Assembly: GCF_003025595.1 (NCBI RefSeq)
Contig: NZ_PYMI01000001.1
Span: 620,001-684,000 of the forward strand
Length of the DNA stretch: 64,000 nt
DNA from: Photobacterium ganghwense
Lineage (GTDB): Bacteria; Pseudomonadota; Gammaproteobacteria; Enterobacterales; Vibrionaceae
Direction: 5' to 3'
This document shows, in pieces, positions 48,444 to 56,952 of this stretch (its first letter is position 1; every line of letters begins with the position of its first letter). The notes under the pieces are model-generated. The model saw nothing but the letters and a program-made list of their open reading frames with translations, ran no database searches and had not been told where the DNA came from. The translations under genes were made by a program, and so were the position numbers.

Positions 48444-48671
48444 ATGTCCAATATTATCGAATCGGCTTCAATTGATGATATTGCGCTCTACTTGCAGCGG
48501 GAAGAAGGTCTGGATGCCAAGCAAGCCAGGAAACAAGCTCAGCAAGTGATCGACGGTTTTCTGGATATGCAGGAGAAAGGATTAATTAAAGGATGGTACT
48601 TTGACGAACAAAGCCATTTAGAGCTGCTGCCTAGTGACAACGCGCTAAAAATCATTGCAAATCAAAAATGA
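48444..48671 (+). CDS. Small conserved-looking hypothetical protein
   Basis: A 75-residue acidic, helical protein (MSNIIESASIDDIALYLQ at the start) with no signal or membrane segment. GAGGATATT gives a usable ribosome site. Codon use looks normal. It is divergent from moaA and precedes the LON-domain gene by 155 bp. I do not recognise a family; helix-rich composition with many Gln/Ala would fit a small regulatory or adaptor protein, but this is guesswork. Confidence 0.75.
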   Translation: MSNIIESASIDDIALYLQREEGLDAKQARKQAQQVIDGFLDMQEKGLIKGWYFDEQSHLELLPSDNALKIIANQK

Positions 48672-48672
48672 T

Positions 48673-48718
48673 TCGCAAAATGCACAGGAATATATGCAAT
48701 TCGTTTTGCAAAATGAAA
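48673..48718 (+). promoter_or_regulatory. LuxO-box-like pair upstream of the LON-domain gene
   Basis: TCGCAAAATGCAC (48673-48685, two mismatches) and TTGCAAAATGAAA (48706-48718, one mismatch) resemble the LuxO box TTGCAAAATGCAA found at qrr1. The first box starts exactly 100 bases before the GG of the sigma54-type element at 48773, the same spacing as at qrr1. Some other activator with a similar site is possible. Confidence 0.5.
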
Positions 48719-48772
48719 CTACAACATTTTAAAACGGCCACCAGCGTAGAAATAGCAGCAGTCTGAAATTCC

Positions 48773-48786
48773 GGCATCACATTTGC
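48773..48786 (+). promoter_or_regulatory. Sigma54-type promoter of the LON-domain gene
   Basis: CCGGCATCACATTTGCT has GG (48773-48774) and GC (48785-48786) separated by ten bases, as RpoN requires, and TTTGCT matches the -12 element. The -24 element differs from TGGCAC at its first and last bases. The inferred transcription start, near 48798, lies about 28 bases before the ATG. Confidence 0.6.
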
Positions 48787-48825
48787 TTTGTCTATATCAC
48801 CAGACAAAGGCAACCGGAGCAGACT

Positions 48826-49401
48826 ATGAAACAGTACATTCCACTATTATTTCAAAAACGTCATATCTTGCCTGGTGGCCGTATTCCAATCCGTATCGCC
48901 CCTGGTACACAAATGGAAAACTTTAAATCGGCCATGAAGTCCAGTCAGAGTCTTGGTGTTTGCATGTTTGATCAAGATGAACACGGTCAGCACTTCTTCC
49001 ATATTGGCACCCGCGTGACTGTCGAAGATTTTGACATCTCACCAGAAGACGGAACGCTGATTGTCACCGTGGTCGGCCACGAAACGTTTCGTATCGACAG
49101 CTTGCAGGAGTGCGATGAAGGCATGTTCATGGCGGAATGCGAAAGTATTCCACGCTGGCCGGACATTGAGCTTCGCCGGGATCAGCAAATTCTGGCAGAC
49201 AAACTGAAAGTCGTGTTTGACAAGCACCCCGAACTCAGCGGGCTACACAAGAAAAAACAATACAACAACCTGAGCTGGCTGTGTCAGCGTTGGCTGGAGT
49301 TATTACCGGTACCGGCGAGTGAGAAACAAGTACTGTTGAGTGCTCCGAACTGCCATGACACCTACGACTATCTGATGAGCATTATGCAAAAACCGCATTG
49401 A
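48826..49401 (+). CDS. LON-protease substrate-binding-domain protein
   Basis: A 191-residue stand-alone LON N-domain protein without ATPase or protease parts. The IPLLFQKRHILPGGRIPIRI strand pattern, FHIGTRVTVEDFD and the helical C-terminal LCQRWLELLPVPASEKQVLL match the PUA-like LON_substr_bdg fold. Such proteins may bind misfolded or specific proteins; no function is established. Its promoter region carries a sigma54-type element and LuxO-box-like repeats, an unexpected feature that could tie it to quorum sensing. A terminator follows at 49449. Confidence 0.88.
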   Translation: MKQYIPLLFQKRHILPGGRIPIRIAPGTQMENFKSAMKSSQSLGVCMFDQDEHGQHFFHIGTRVTVEDFDISPEDGTLIVTVVGHETFRIDSLQECDEGMFMAECESIPRWPDIELRRDQQILADKLKVVFDKHPELSGLHKKKQYNNLSWLCQRWLELLPVPASEKQVLLSAPNCHDTYDYLMSIMQKPH

Positions 49402-49424
49402 TACCTTAAACCGCATTGATACCC
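49389..49424. repeat. 18-bp tandem duplication across a stop codon
   Basis: AACCGCATTGATACC occurs twice in succession (about 49390-49406 and 49408-49424). The first copy includes the TGA of the LON-domain gene. It looks like a recent slippage duplication with no effect on the protein. Confidence 0.85.
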
Positions 49425-49448
49425 AATTGCTGCCGATGTTGTCTTTCC

Positions 49449-49480
49449 GCCCTCTCCGCCTTTTTGAGAGGGCATTTTTT
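49449..49480 (+). terminator. Rho-independent terminator of LON-domain gene
   Basis: GCCCTCTC / GAGAGGGC stem followed by A and six T. Confidence 0.9.
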
Positions 49481-49598
49481 ATTCAGCCCACCCATACTAA
49501 ACGTGATTAATATATCATCCCGGCACCTGCAGTTGTTTCCTCTGACATTGACAGGTTACACTCGGGGCACAGCAAGAATTTGATCACAGACAGACTCC

Positions 49599-50546
49599 AT
49601 GACGTCAGACAGTACCCGCGCAATTACGGTTGACCCTCTTACACCGACCGATACCACTCCGGCCGACACCGGCCCACGCATTGTTGCCATTGGCGGTGGA
49701 CATGGGCTTGGCCGCATGCTTTCAGCCCTATCCGACTTTGGCGATAAGGTCACCGGCATTGTCACCACAACGGACAACGGAGGTTCAACCGGCCGTATAC
49801 GAGCCTGTCAGGGCGGTATCGCCTGGGGGGATACCCGCAACTGTATTAACCAGCTGATTACTGAGCCTTCGGTAGGGTCGATGATTTTTGAGTATCGGTT
49901 CAAGGGCAATGGCGAACTGGATGGCCATAACCTGGGTAATCTGATGCTTAAGGCGCTTGATAATCTGTCCATTCGGCCGTTGGAAGCCATCAACCTGATC
50001 CGGGATATGCTCAAAGTGCAACCTCATATTCTACCGATGTCAGAACACCCGGCTGATCTTTCTGCCATGACCCCAAGCGGAGAAATCATCTGTGGCGAGA
50101 CCAGCGTCGATGAGCTGGAAGACGTACCGCTGCGGCTTTACGTTGAACCGGCAGTGCCTGCGACCAAAGAAGCGGTTCAGGCAATTGAACAGGCCGATTT
50201 AATCCTGCTGGGCCCGGGTAGCTTCCTGACCAGCATTATGCCGCCGTTATTGCTCAAAGAGATTGAGCTGGCACTGAAGCGCTGCCGCGCGAAGATCGTC
50301 TTTGTAATGAATCTGGATAAGGAAAAAGGCCCTGCGGGAAAAATGACCCTGGCCGATATGCTGCGTTGGTGTGAACGTTCGATGGGCGGCCGCCCGATTG
50401 ATGTGATTGTAACTGATCGCCAGCAGGAGGCGATTGATGCGAAGTATCAGCAACTGATTATGCCCCTCGCATCAAACAACCACCAGTGGCGGCACGACAG
50501 AGAAAAGTTACGACAGGCAGTTGACCGGATTCTCCAGGCTCGCTAA
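49599..50546 (+). CDS. ybhK: YvcK/YbhK-type gluconeogenesis factor (CofD-like)
   Basis: A 315-residue protein of the YvcK family, with a CofD-like Rossmann fold. It has IVAIGGGHGLGRMLSAL near residue 27, TTTDNGGSTGRIRA and LILLGPGSFLTSIMPPLL, the UDP-sugar-binding regions. In Bacillus YvcK binds UDP-GlcNAc and is needed for growth on gluconeogenic substrates; the proteobacterial role is unclear. The moaA neighbourhood matches E. coli ybhK. Its last 39 bases overlap the end of the convergent luxU gene. Confidence 0.92.
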   Translation: MTSDSTRAITVDPLTPTDTTPADTGPRIVAIGGGHGLGRMLSALSDFGDKVTGIVTTTDNGGSTGRIRACQGGIAWGDTRNCINQLITEPSVGSMIFEYRFKGNGELDGHNLGNLMLKALDNLSIRPLEAINLIRDMLKVQPHILPMSEHPADLSAMTPSGEIICGETSVDELEDVPLRLYVEPAVPATKEAVQAIEQADLILLGPGSFLTSIMPPLLLKEIELALKRCRAKIVFVMNLDKEKGPAGKMTLADMLRWCERSMGGRPIDVIVTDRQQEAIDAKYQQLIMPLASNNHQWRHDREKLRQAVDRILQAR

Positions 50547-50867
50547 TCGTCTGTATTCTATCGCCATACCTTCCACCATCTGTCTGTATTCAGGCAGATG
50601 GTCCAGAATCCACTGATCCTGCCCCTGTTTCACCCGAGACTCGCATTCCTGAGCCATTACGGCCAGTTCATCTGCCCCAAAGCTGGCGGCACTGCTTTTA
50701 ATCGCGTGGCTGATCTCCCGTACCTGGCTGATCGTAGGCTGGGAGGATAATTGACGAAAATACTGGTCAAGTTCGTCGCTGAACACATTCAACAGCAGCT
50801 GCAATGTGTCGTGACCCACTTCATCAGCCATTCGTTTGATGGTATCTGCATTGATAATCGATGTCAT
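50508..50867 (-). CDS. luxU: Quorum-sensing phosphorelay protein LuxU
   Basis: A 119-residue monomeric Hpt protein. The phosphorylated histidine is H54 in REISHAIKSSAASFGADEL, the canonical HxxKSSAxxxG motif. It passes phosphate from the hybrid sensors (LuxPQ, CqsS, LuxN type) to LuxO. It is 18 bases after luxO. Its 3' end overlaps the end of the convergent yvcK gene, an arrangement without room for a terminator between them. Confidence 0.94.
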   Translation of the reverse strand: MTSIINADTIKRMADEVGHDTLQLLLNVFSDELDQYFRQLSSQPTISQVREISHAIKSSAASFGADELAVMAQECESRVKQGQDQWILDHLPEYRQMVEGMAIEYRRLASLENPVNCLS

Positions 50868-50885
50868 GCAATACTCTCCCTACAA

Positions 50886-52319
50886 CTAACCTTGGGCTTC
50901 CTGCCAGGTTTGTAATTTTCGATAAATCGTTGACGGACTGACTTCCAATAAGCCCGCAGCGCGCGGAATATTTCCATCACAGGCATCGATGGCCGCCTGA
51001 ATCGCTCGCTTTTCGACTACCCAGAGCGGTTCAACCTGTGACTTATCTACAATTTGGCTGGTTCCCACCGACGGTACTGGATCGCCCTCCAGCGGGGTAC
51101 TCACCACTGTGTTACGAGGAGATGCAAAATTAACGCCACCATTGTTAATGGGAGGCGGAACCATCATCAGGGTGACTTCTTCACCACTATTGAGCACGAC
51201 GATATTCCGAATTACATTCTGCAACTCTCGGACATTCCCCTGCCAGTGGTAGCGACGGAATAACTCCATGACTTCAGGTGCAAAACGGCTGAAATTTTTG
51301 CCCTCTTCCACTGACATCAACGCCAGCAGGGCATGCGCAATTTCAAGGACATCCTCCCCACGATCACGAAGTGGTGGCAGGGTTATCGGAATAACATGCA
51401 GGCGGTAGTATAGATCTTCACGAAAACGACCTTCTTGCACTTCCAACCACGGGTTACGGTTTGTTGCACAGACAAAACGGACGTCAACCGACTGCGTTTT
51501 GGATGAGCCCACCTTCTGATAAGTGCCGGTTTGAATAAAGCGAAGCAACTTGCTTTGCAAATCCAAATCCATTTCACATAACTCATCAAGAAACAGGGTG
51601 CCGTTGTTCGCCATCTCCACAGCGCCCTGACGCTCGGTCGATGCCCCGGTAAACGCACCTTTCACGTGGCCGAACAGTTCACTTTCAATCAGCTCTTTTG
51701 GAATCGCGGCACAGTTAAGCGCGACAAACGGCTTATCGCTGCGTGGGCTGGCAGCATGAATGGCTTCGGCACACACTTCTTTACCGGTTCCGCTTTCACC
51801 GGTAATAAAGACTGTCGCTTTACTGGAAGCCGCTGATTCAATCACCCGATACACGGCTTGCATCGGTAAGCTGTTCCCGATAAATCCCTGATACTGCGCA
51901 CCGGTTTGTTTTGAGGTTGTCTGCCCTTCACTTTTGCGCTGTTCTTCTTTCAGCGCCTGATTGACTGTCACCCGGAGCCGATCGGCTTCGCACGGTTTAA
52001 TCAAAAAGTCCTGAGCGCCATATCGCATGGCTTCAACCGCCACATCGATTGAACCATGCGCCGTCATGATCACGACCGGCACATTCGGATAATCATTTTT
52101 GACCGCTTCCAGCACTTCTAAACCGGTCATATCAGGCAATCGCAAGTCAAGCAGGATCAAATCCGGGACGGTATCTTTAATAAACGCCAGCGCATCGGAA
52201 CCTGTTCCAACGATAGTGACAGCCACTCCAAGCGGATTCAGGTAGGACTTGTACAACGTCGCTACGGACGCCGTGTCTTCAACCATCAAGACTTGACGCT
52301 GTTTAGATTTGCTCTCCAT
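50886..52319 (-). CDS. luxO: Sigma54-dependent quorum-sensing regulator LuxO
   Basis: A 477-residue NtrC-type regulator. The receiver domain (about 10-125) has phospho-acceptor D58 in [10 protein letters not shown], the AAA+ domain (about 145-375) has Walker A GESGTGKE and the sigma54-contact loop GAFTGA, and the C-terminal Fis-like HTH ends [20 protein letters not shown]. At low cell density, phospho-LuxO activates Qrr sRNAs with RpoN, repressing the LuxR/HapR master regulator. Ribosome site GGAGGGG precedes the ATG at 52319. It is divergent from qrr1. Confidence 0.97.
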   Translation of the reverse strand: MESKSKQRQVLMVEDTASVATLYKSYLNPLGVAVTIVGTGSDALAFIKDTVPDLILLDLRLPDMTGLEVLEAVKNDYPNVPVVIMTAHGSIDVAVEAMRYGAQDFLIKPCEADRLRVTVNQALKEEQRKSEGQTTSKQTGAQYQGFIGNSLPMQAVYRVIESAASSKATVFITGESGTGKEVCAEAIHAASPRSDKPFVALNCAAIPKELIESELFGHVKGAFTGASTERQGAVEMANNGTLFLDELCEMDLDLQSKLLRFIQTGTYQKVGSSKTQSVDVRFVCATNRNPWLEVQEGRFREDLYYRLHVIPITLPPLRDRGEDVLEIAHALLALMSVEEGKNFSRFAPEVMELFRRYHWQGNVRELQNVIRNIVVLNSGEEVTLMMVPPPINNGGVNFASPRNTVVSTPLEGDPVPSVGTSQIVDKSQVEPLWVVEKRAIQAAIDACDGNIPRAAGLLEVSPSTIYRKLQTWQEAQG

Positions 52320-52436
52320 TGCCCCTCCAAATCCAGTGACTCTTTACTAATTGTAATAAATAGAAAAAAAGAGGTATCACTTTTTTATTATGTTTGCATT
52401 TTTGTGCGAATTTTTCATTATGAATTGCATATTGAT

Positions 52437-52449
52437 TTGCAAAATGCAA
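52437..52449. promoter_or_regulatory. LuxO box upstream of qrr1
   Basis: TTGCAAAATGCAA is a perfect TTGCA-N3-TGCAA palindrome, the LuxO binding consensus, nested in a larger inverted repeat GAATTGCAT...ATGCAATTC. It is 113-125 bases before the inferred qrr1 start, a suitable enhancer distance, and could also autoregulate luxO. Confidence 0.85.
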
Positions 52450-52536
52450 TTCGCAGTACGGTTCTGCAAGTCAATCATGTTCAAAAACCCCACTATCCCC
52501 AATAAAAAAGTGCAATTAAAGAACACAACAAAAGTT

Positions 52537-52550
52537 GGCACAGTGCCTGC
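52537..52550 (+). promoter_or_regulatory. Sigma54 promoter of qrr1
   Basis: TTGGCACAGTGCCTGCAT: GG at 52537-52538 and GC at 52549-52550 with ten bases between, matching the RpoN consensus. Transcription is expected at 52561-52562. Confidence 0.92.
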
Positions 52551-52561
52551 ATTAACTATTG

Positions 52562-52662
52562 TGACTCTTCCTGAGAGTCAACCTAGCCAACTGACGTTGT
52601 TTGTGGAATATTTTCACTTAAACAATGACGCCAACCGACCTATTTTCGGTTGGCTTTTTTTT
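52562..52662 (+). ncRNA. qrr1: Qrr1 quorum regulatory sRNA
   Basis: A predicted RNA of about 100 nt. A 5' hairpin TGACTCT / AGAGTCA is followed by the invariant Qrr core CCTAGCCAACTGACGTTGTT, which pairs with luxR/hapR and other targets. A middle stem-loop and a terminator GCCAACCGA / TCGGTTGGC (52630-52654) with eight T complete it. It is transcribed away from luxO under sigma54 and LuxO and acts with Hfq. Position between luxO and uvrB is as in other Vibrionaceae. No further Qrr copy is in this window. Confidence 0.96.
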
Positions 52663-52785
52663 ACCTGAAATTTGGCTACGCTGAACCGTTTGTCCTAATT
52701 CAGGCTGAAAAACTTGCCTTTCAGCCACTGATTACATGCAGCAAAGATACAAACTACAAAAAAACTACGGCTCAGCGACGACTAC

Positions 52786-54822
52786 TCAACTGTTCGCGAT
52801 GAACTGCTCTCTCAGGCTGTGGATCTTATCGCGCAACTCGGCCGCGGTCTCAAACTCCAGGTTCTGGGCAGCATCATACATTTGCTTTTCAAGTCCCTGA
52901 ATTTCCGACTCCAGCTGCTGCGGAGTCATCGTGCTATACGTACCTTTCTTCTCAGCCACTTTATGCAGCTGTGCAGCCCGATTCGTTTTACGGCCTTTAC
53001 CGGCACCACCCAGCTCCATGATGTCGGACACTTTCTTGTTGAGTGCTTGTGGCACAATGCCGTGCTTTTCATTGTGCGCGATCTGCTTGTCACGACGCCG
53101 GTTAGTTTCGTTGATCGCCCGTTCCATTGACCCGGTTATCCGGTCAGCGTACAGAATCGCGCGGCCTTCAAGGTGACGTGCCGCACGGCCAATTGTCTGG
53201 ATCAGAGAACGCTCAGAGCGCAGGAAGCCTTCTTTGTCGGCATCCAGGATTGCCACCAGTGATACTTCCGGCATATCCAGACCTTCCCGCAACAGGTTGA
53301 TCCCGACCAGCACATCAAACTCACCCAGACGCAAATCACGAATAATCTCAACCCGCTCAACGGTATCAATATCTGAGTGGAGGTACCGCACTTTTACCCC
53401 ATGCTCACTCAGATATTCAGTCAGGTCTTCTGCCATACGCTTGGTCAGGGTTGTTACCAGCACCCGCTCATTTTTGGCCTCTCGAATACGGATTTCCGAG
53501 AGCAGATCATCCACCTGGGTGGCTACCGGTCGCACCTCAATTTCAGGATCCAGCAGGCCAGTAGGACGAACCACCTGCTCTGCAATTTCACCACCAGATT
53601 TATCAATCTCATAGCTGCCCGGCGTCGCAGAAATATAAAGCGTCTGCGGAGCCAGTGCTTCAAATTCTTCAAATTTCAAAGGTCGGTTATCCAATGCCGA
53701 CGGCAGTCGGAACCCGTACTCAACCAGATTTTCCTTCCGGGAACGATCCCCCCGGTACATAGCCCCGATTTGCGAAACCGTCACGTGGGATTCATCGATG
53801 ATCAGCAAACCATCTGGCGGCAGGTAATCAAACAGTGTCGGTGGCGGTTCACCTTCCGCGCGCCCACTGAGGTAACGGGAGTAGTTTTCGATACCGGAAC
53901 AAAAGCCCAGTTCATTCATCATCTCAATATCAAACTGAGTACGCTGAGTAATACGCTGCTCTTCCACCAGCTTATTATTTGCCAGCAGATCTTTTTTACG
54001 GCTTATCAGCTCGACTTTGATGCCTTCAATAGCTTCCAGTACCCGTTCTCGCGGCGTGACGTAGTGGGTTTTCGGATAAATGGTATAACGCGGCAGATCG
54101 CGCTGCAGAATGGCGCCGGTAAGAGGATCAAACACACTGATACATTCCACTTCCTCATCAAACAGCTCGATACGGACGGCTTCTTTTTCCGATTCCGCCG
54201 GGAAGATATCAATGACTTCGCCACGCACCCGGAAATGCCCCCGCTCAAAAGCCATCTCATTACGGGTATATTGCAGCTCCGCAAGACGACGCAAGATATC
54301 GCGCTGGTCGATAATATCGCCACGGCGAATATGCAGCATCATTTTCAGGTATGAGTCCGGATCCCCCAGACCATAAATCGCCGACACCGAAGCAATAATG
54401 ATGACATCGCGTCGCTCCATCAGCGCCTTAGTGGCCGACAGCCGCATTTGCTCAATGTGAGAATTCACCGAGGCGTCTTTTTCGATAAACGTATCCGTGG
54501 TCGGCACGTAGGCTTCCGGCTGATAGTAGTCATAATAAGAGACGAAATATTCCACCGCATTTTCCGGAAAGAACTCTCTCATCTCGCCATACAACTGCGC
54601 TGCCAGCGTTTTATTGGGAGCAAGAATCAAGGTAGGACGATCTGCTTCGGCAATCACATTCGCCACTGTGAAGGTTTTACCGGTTCCCGTTGCGCCCAGC
54701 AGCGTCTGGTGCGCCAGTCCGGCTTCCAACCCCTCCAGCAACTGCTTAATAGCCCCCGGCTGGTCACCGGAAGGAGCATAGTTGGAAGACAGCTTAAACG
54801 TTTTGCTAGAAGACTTATCCAT
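52786..54822 (-). CDS. uvrB: Excinuclease ABC subunit UvrB
   Basis: A 678-residue DNA-damage helicase-like protein of nucleotide excision repair. Walker A GATGTGKT (near residue 43), the beta-hairpin region [12 protein letters not shown], helicase motifs including IGRAARH, and a C-terminal UVR domain ([22 protein letters not shown]) that binds UvrC are all present. Length matches E. coli (673). An imperfect LexA box precedes it, so SOS control is likely. It lies back-to-tail with qrr1. Confidence 0.97.
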   Translation of the reverse strand: MDKSSSKTFKLSSNYAPSGDQPGAIKQLLEGLEAGLAHQTLLGATGTGKTFTVANVIAEADRPTLILAPNKTLAAQLYGEMREFFPENAVEYFVSYYDYYQPEAYVPTTDTFIEKDASVNSHIEQMRLSATKALMERRDVIIIASVSAIYGLGDPDSYLKMMLHIRRGDIIDQRDILRRLAELQYTRNEMAFERGHFRVRGEVIDIFPAESEKEAVRIELFDEEVECISVFDPLTGAILQRDLPRYTIYPKTHYVTPRERVLEAIEGIKVELISRKKDLLANNKLVEEQRITQRTQFDIEMMNELGFCSGIENYSRYLSGRAEGEPPPTLFDYLPPDGLLIIDESHVTVSQIGAMYRGDRSRKENLVEYGFRLPSALDNRPLKFEEFEALAPQTLYISATPGSYEIDKSGGEIAEQVVRPTGLLDPEIEVRPVATQVDDLLSEIRIREAKNERVLVTTLTKRMAEDLTEYLSEHGVKVRYLHSDIDTVERVEIIRDLRLGEFDVLVGINLLREGLDMPEVSLVAILDADKEGFLRSERSLIQTIGRAARHLEGRAILYADRITGSMERAINETNRRRDKQIAHNEKHGIVPQALNKKVSDIMELGGAGKGRKTNRAAQLHKVAEKKGTYSTMTPQQLESEIQGLEKQMYDAAQNLEFETAAELRDKIHSLREQFIANS

Positions 54823-54832
54823 AGAATTACCG

Positions 54833-54852
54833 TACTGGCTATATGATCAGTG
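54833..54852. promoter_or_regulatory. Candidate LexA (SOS) box of uvrB
   Basis: TACTGGCTATATGATCAGTG matches the LexA consensus TACTGTATATATATACAGTA at the CTG...CAG ends and most of the AT core. It begins 11 bases upstream of the uvrB start codon. Known SOS control of uvrB in gammaproteobacteria supports it. Confidence 0.5.
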
Positions 54853-55787
54853 GCCTACATTGTCCTATGCCGTTTTATTATGTCAATCATTCATCCAAGA
54901 TCCAGCGTGCCACAATAGCTTTATGTATCTCCTGATCAGGGATTAACTGGCCTTATCTACACTCGACGCCATGGTTCAAAACTGAAACAAAAAATTTATA
55001 TCTCACCTATTGATCCTAACTGGCTATCGGCGTATTATCACTGCCCTCACACAGCACATTGTCAACTTTATTTGGCAATACATCGCTTATCACCACCTCT
55101 TTTATACCTTTACTAGCACTTAGTTTCCCACAGCTTATCCAAGTTTCTGAGATTCTTAATTCACAGAAAAACGTGCCAGAAGAAATACCTGAAGTAATTA
55201 CTCTAAATAAGATTTTCTGCCTCTTGCTTTTTTAGCTCATACCTTCTATTACAGCCATTTATTCCCTTTAACGATATCGATCAAAAAGCAACCACACCGT
55301 ATCAAAAGGGCGCTCTATGCTATTTTTCCATATATCAATTAACACACTTATCCACAGTTTCCGTGGATAACTCAGCTAACGCCTTGTCTTTACAGGCCAA
55401 GAAAAAAGCAAGCGGATAATGACGCTTTTCACGCTTTTTCTAACGAGCGTTTAATTCAAACTCTAATTGAGCAATATTTAACCATAAACTCTTACTTTAG
55501 CCCTTCAACTTTACGAAACACTCCACCTAGGATCGGAATCTGATTCTGAGGTTCCCTCCTTTACATTCGCCCCGAGGGTCAAGCGGATAACTGCCGACAG
55601 TGACAAAAGGATGCCATGCTTTAAATTCTGGTGACTTTGGTTAAGGAAAGTTAACTTAACCGTCAACAACCGCAGAATGAATGGCGAAAAGGTCGCCGAA
55701 GAGCAAAAACCCTGCTCGATGGGAGTTGTTATAGATCTTACAAAGGCAGATAATATTAGGATCTTTTGGAAATTGTATTTTGGCGGT
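54853..55787. other. Large gene-free region before rnfA
   Basis: About 930 bp, the longest non-coding stretch in the window. It contains an inverted pair of DnaA-box-like nonamers, TTATCCACA (55348-55356) and GTGGATAA (55363-55370), a third TTATCCAA near 55134, and an inverted repeat GGTTAAG / CTTAACC (55639-55661) near rnfA. No open frame has a ribosome site. The composition is AT-rich until about 55500. A non-coding RNA cannot be excluded. Confidence 0.45.
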
Positions 55788-56369
55788 ATGACTGAATACC
55801 TTCTGCTTCTTGTCGGTACAGTGTTGGTTAACAACTTTGTACTGGTCAAATTCTTAGGGCTTTGCCCCTTCATGGGGGTCTCCAAAAAACTGGAGACCGC
55901 AATCGGTATGGGCCTGGCAACCACATTTGTGCTGACGCTGGCCTCGGTCTGCGCGTACCTGGTCGAAACCTACATCCTTGTCCCGTTGGGCATTCAATAT
56001 CTCAGAACCCTGAGTTTTATTCTGGTGATTGCAGTTGTCGTTCAGTTCACCGAAATGGTTGTGCATAAAACCAGTCCGACACTTTACCGACTGCTGGGTA
56101 TCTTCCTGCCGCTGATCACGTCGAACTGTGCCGTTCTCGGCGTCGCGCTGCTGAACATCAATGAACGCCATAACTTTATCGAGTCCGTGATTTACGGTTT
56201 TGGCGCGGCTGTGGGCTTCTCACTGGTGCTGATACTGTTTGCCTCCATGCGTGAGCGCATTGCTGCCGCTGATGTACCGACCCCCTTTAAAGGTGCCTCT
56301 ATTGCCATGATTACCGCGGGCCTGATGTCTCTGGCCTTTATGGGCTTTACTGGATTGGTGAAACTATAA
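55788..56369 (+). CDS. rnfA: Rnf/Rsx electron transport complex subunit RnfA
   Basis: A 193-residue inner-membrane protein with six transmembrane helices, homologous to RnfE and Nqr[22 protein letters not shown] near the N-terminus carries one of the cysteines that hold the membrane [2Fe-2S] centre with RnfE. The ATG at 55788 gives the same length as E. coli RsxA; the open frame upstream (37 codons) lacks a ribosome site. First gene of rnfABCDGE, which couples electron flow between ferredoxin and NAD to ion pumping or keeps SoxR reduced. Confidence 0.96.
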   Translation: MTEYLLLLVGTVLVNNFVLVKFLGLCPFMGVSKKLETAIGMGLATTFVLTLASVCAYLVETYILVPLGIQYLRTLSFILVIAVVVQFTEMVVHKTSPTLYRLLGIFLPLITSNCAVLGVALLNINERHNFIESVIYGFGAAVGFSLVLILFASMRERIAAADVPTPFKGASIAMITAGLMSLAFMGFTGLVKL

Positions 56370-56951
56370 ATGAGTGGGTTAATCATTGCGGTTATCGCGA
56401 TTGCCGTCCTTGCCGCTATTTTCGGTCTGATCCTGGGGTTCGCCTCCGTCCGCTTCAAAGTGGAAGCTGATCCGATTGTCGAACAGATTGATGCCATCCT
56501 ACCGCAGACTCAGTGCGGCCAATGTGGATACCCGGGCTGCCGCCCTTATGCAGAAGCCATTGCCAACGGCGATGACATCAACAAATGCCCTCCGGGCGGT
56601 CAGCCAACCATCGAGAAACTGGCCGATCTGATGGGCATTGAAGTGCAGGAAATGGCGCACGATCCGGAAAAAAGCATCAAAAAAGTCGCTTTTATCCACG
56701 AAGACATGTGTATCGGCTGTACCAAATGTATTCAGGCTTGTCCGGTTGATGCGATCGTCGGCGGCACGAAGGCCCTGCACACCGTCATCAAAGAAGAATG
56801 TACCGGTTGCGACCTGTGTGTGGCACCTTGCCCGACGGATTGTATTGAGATGATTCCGGTCGAAACGACGCCTGAAAACTGGAAGTGGAATTTAAACCAG
56901 ATTCCGGTGGTAAACCTTCCGGCAGAGCACAACGAGAACGCGGTGAAGTAA
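56370..56951 (+). CDS. rnfB: Rnf complex ferredoxin subunit RnfB
   Basis: A 193-residue subunit: an N-terminal membrane helix (about 3-25), a 4Fe-4S domain CGQCGYPGC, and two ferredoxin clusters [15 protein letters not shown] and [15 protein letters not shown]. It accepts electrons for the complex. It begins immediately after the rnfA stop codon with no gap. Confidence 0.96.
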   Translation: MSGLIIAVIAIAVLAAIFGLILGFASVRFKVEADPIVEQIDAILPQTQCGQCGYPGCRPYAEAIANGDDINKCPPGGQPTIEKLADLMGIEVQEMAHDPEKSIKKVAFIHEDMCIGCTKCIQACPVDAIVGGTKALHTVIKEECTGCDLCVAPCPTDCIEMIPVETTPENWKWNLNQIPVVNLPAEHNENAVK

Positions 56952-56952
56952 C

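Noticed and set aside
55511..55924. 137-codon minus-strand frame over the start of rnfA
   Set aside because: Antisense to the conserved rnfA N-terminus and without any recognisable motif.
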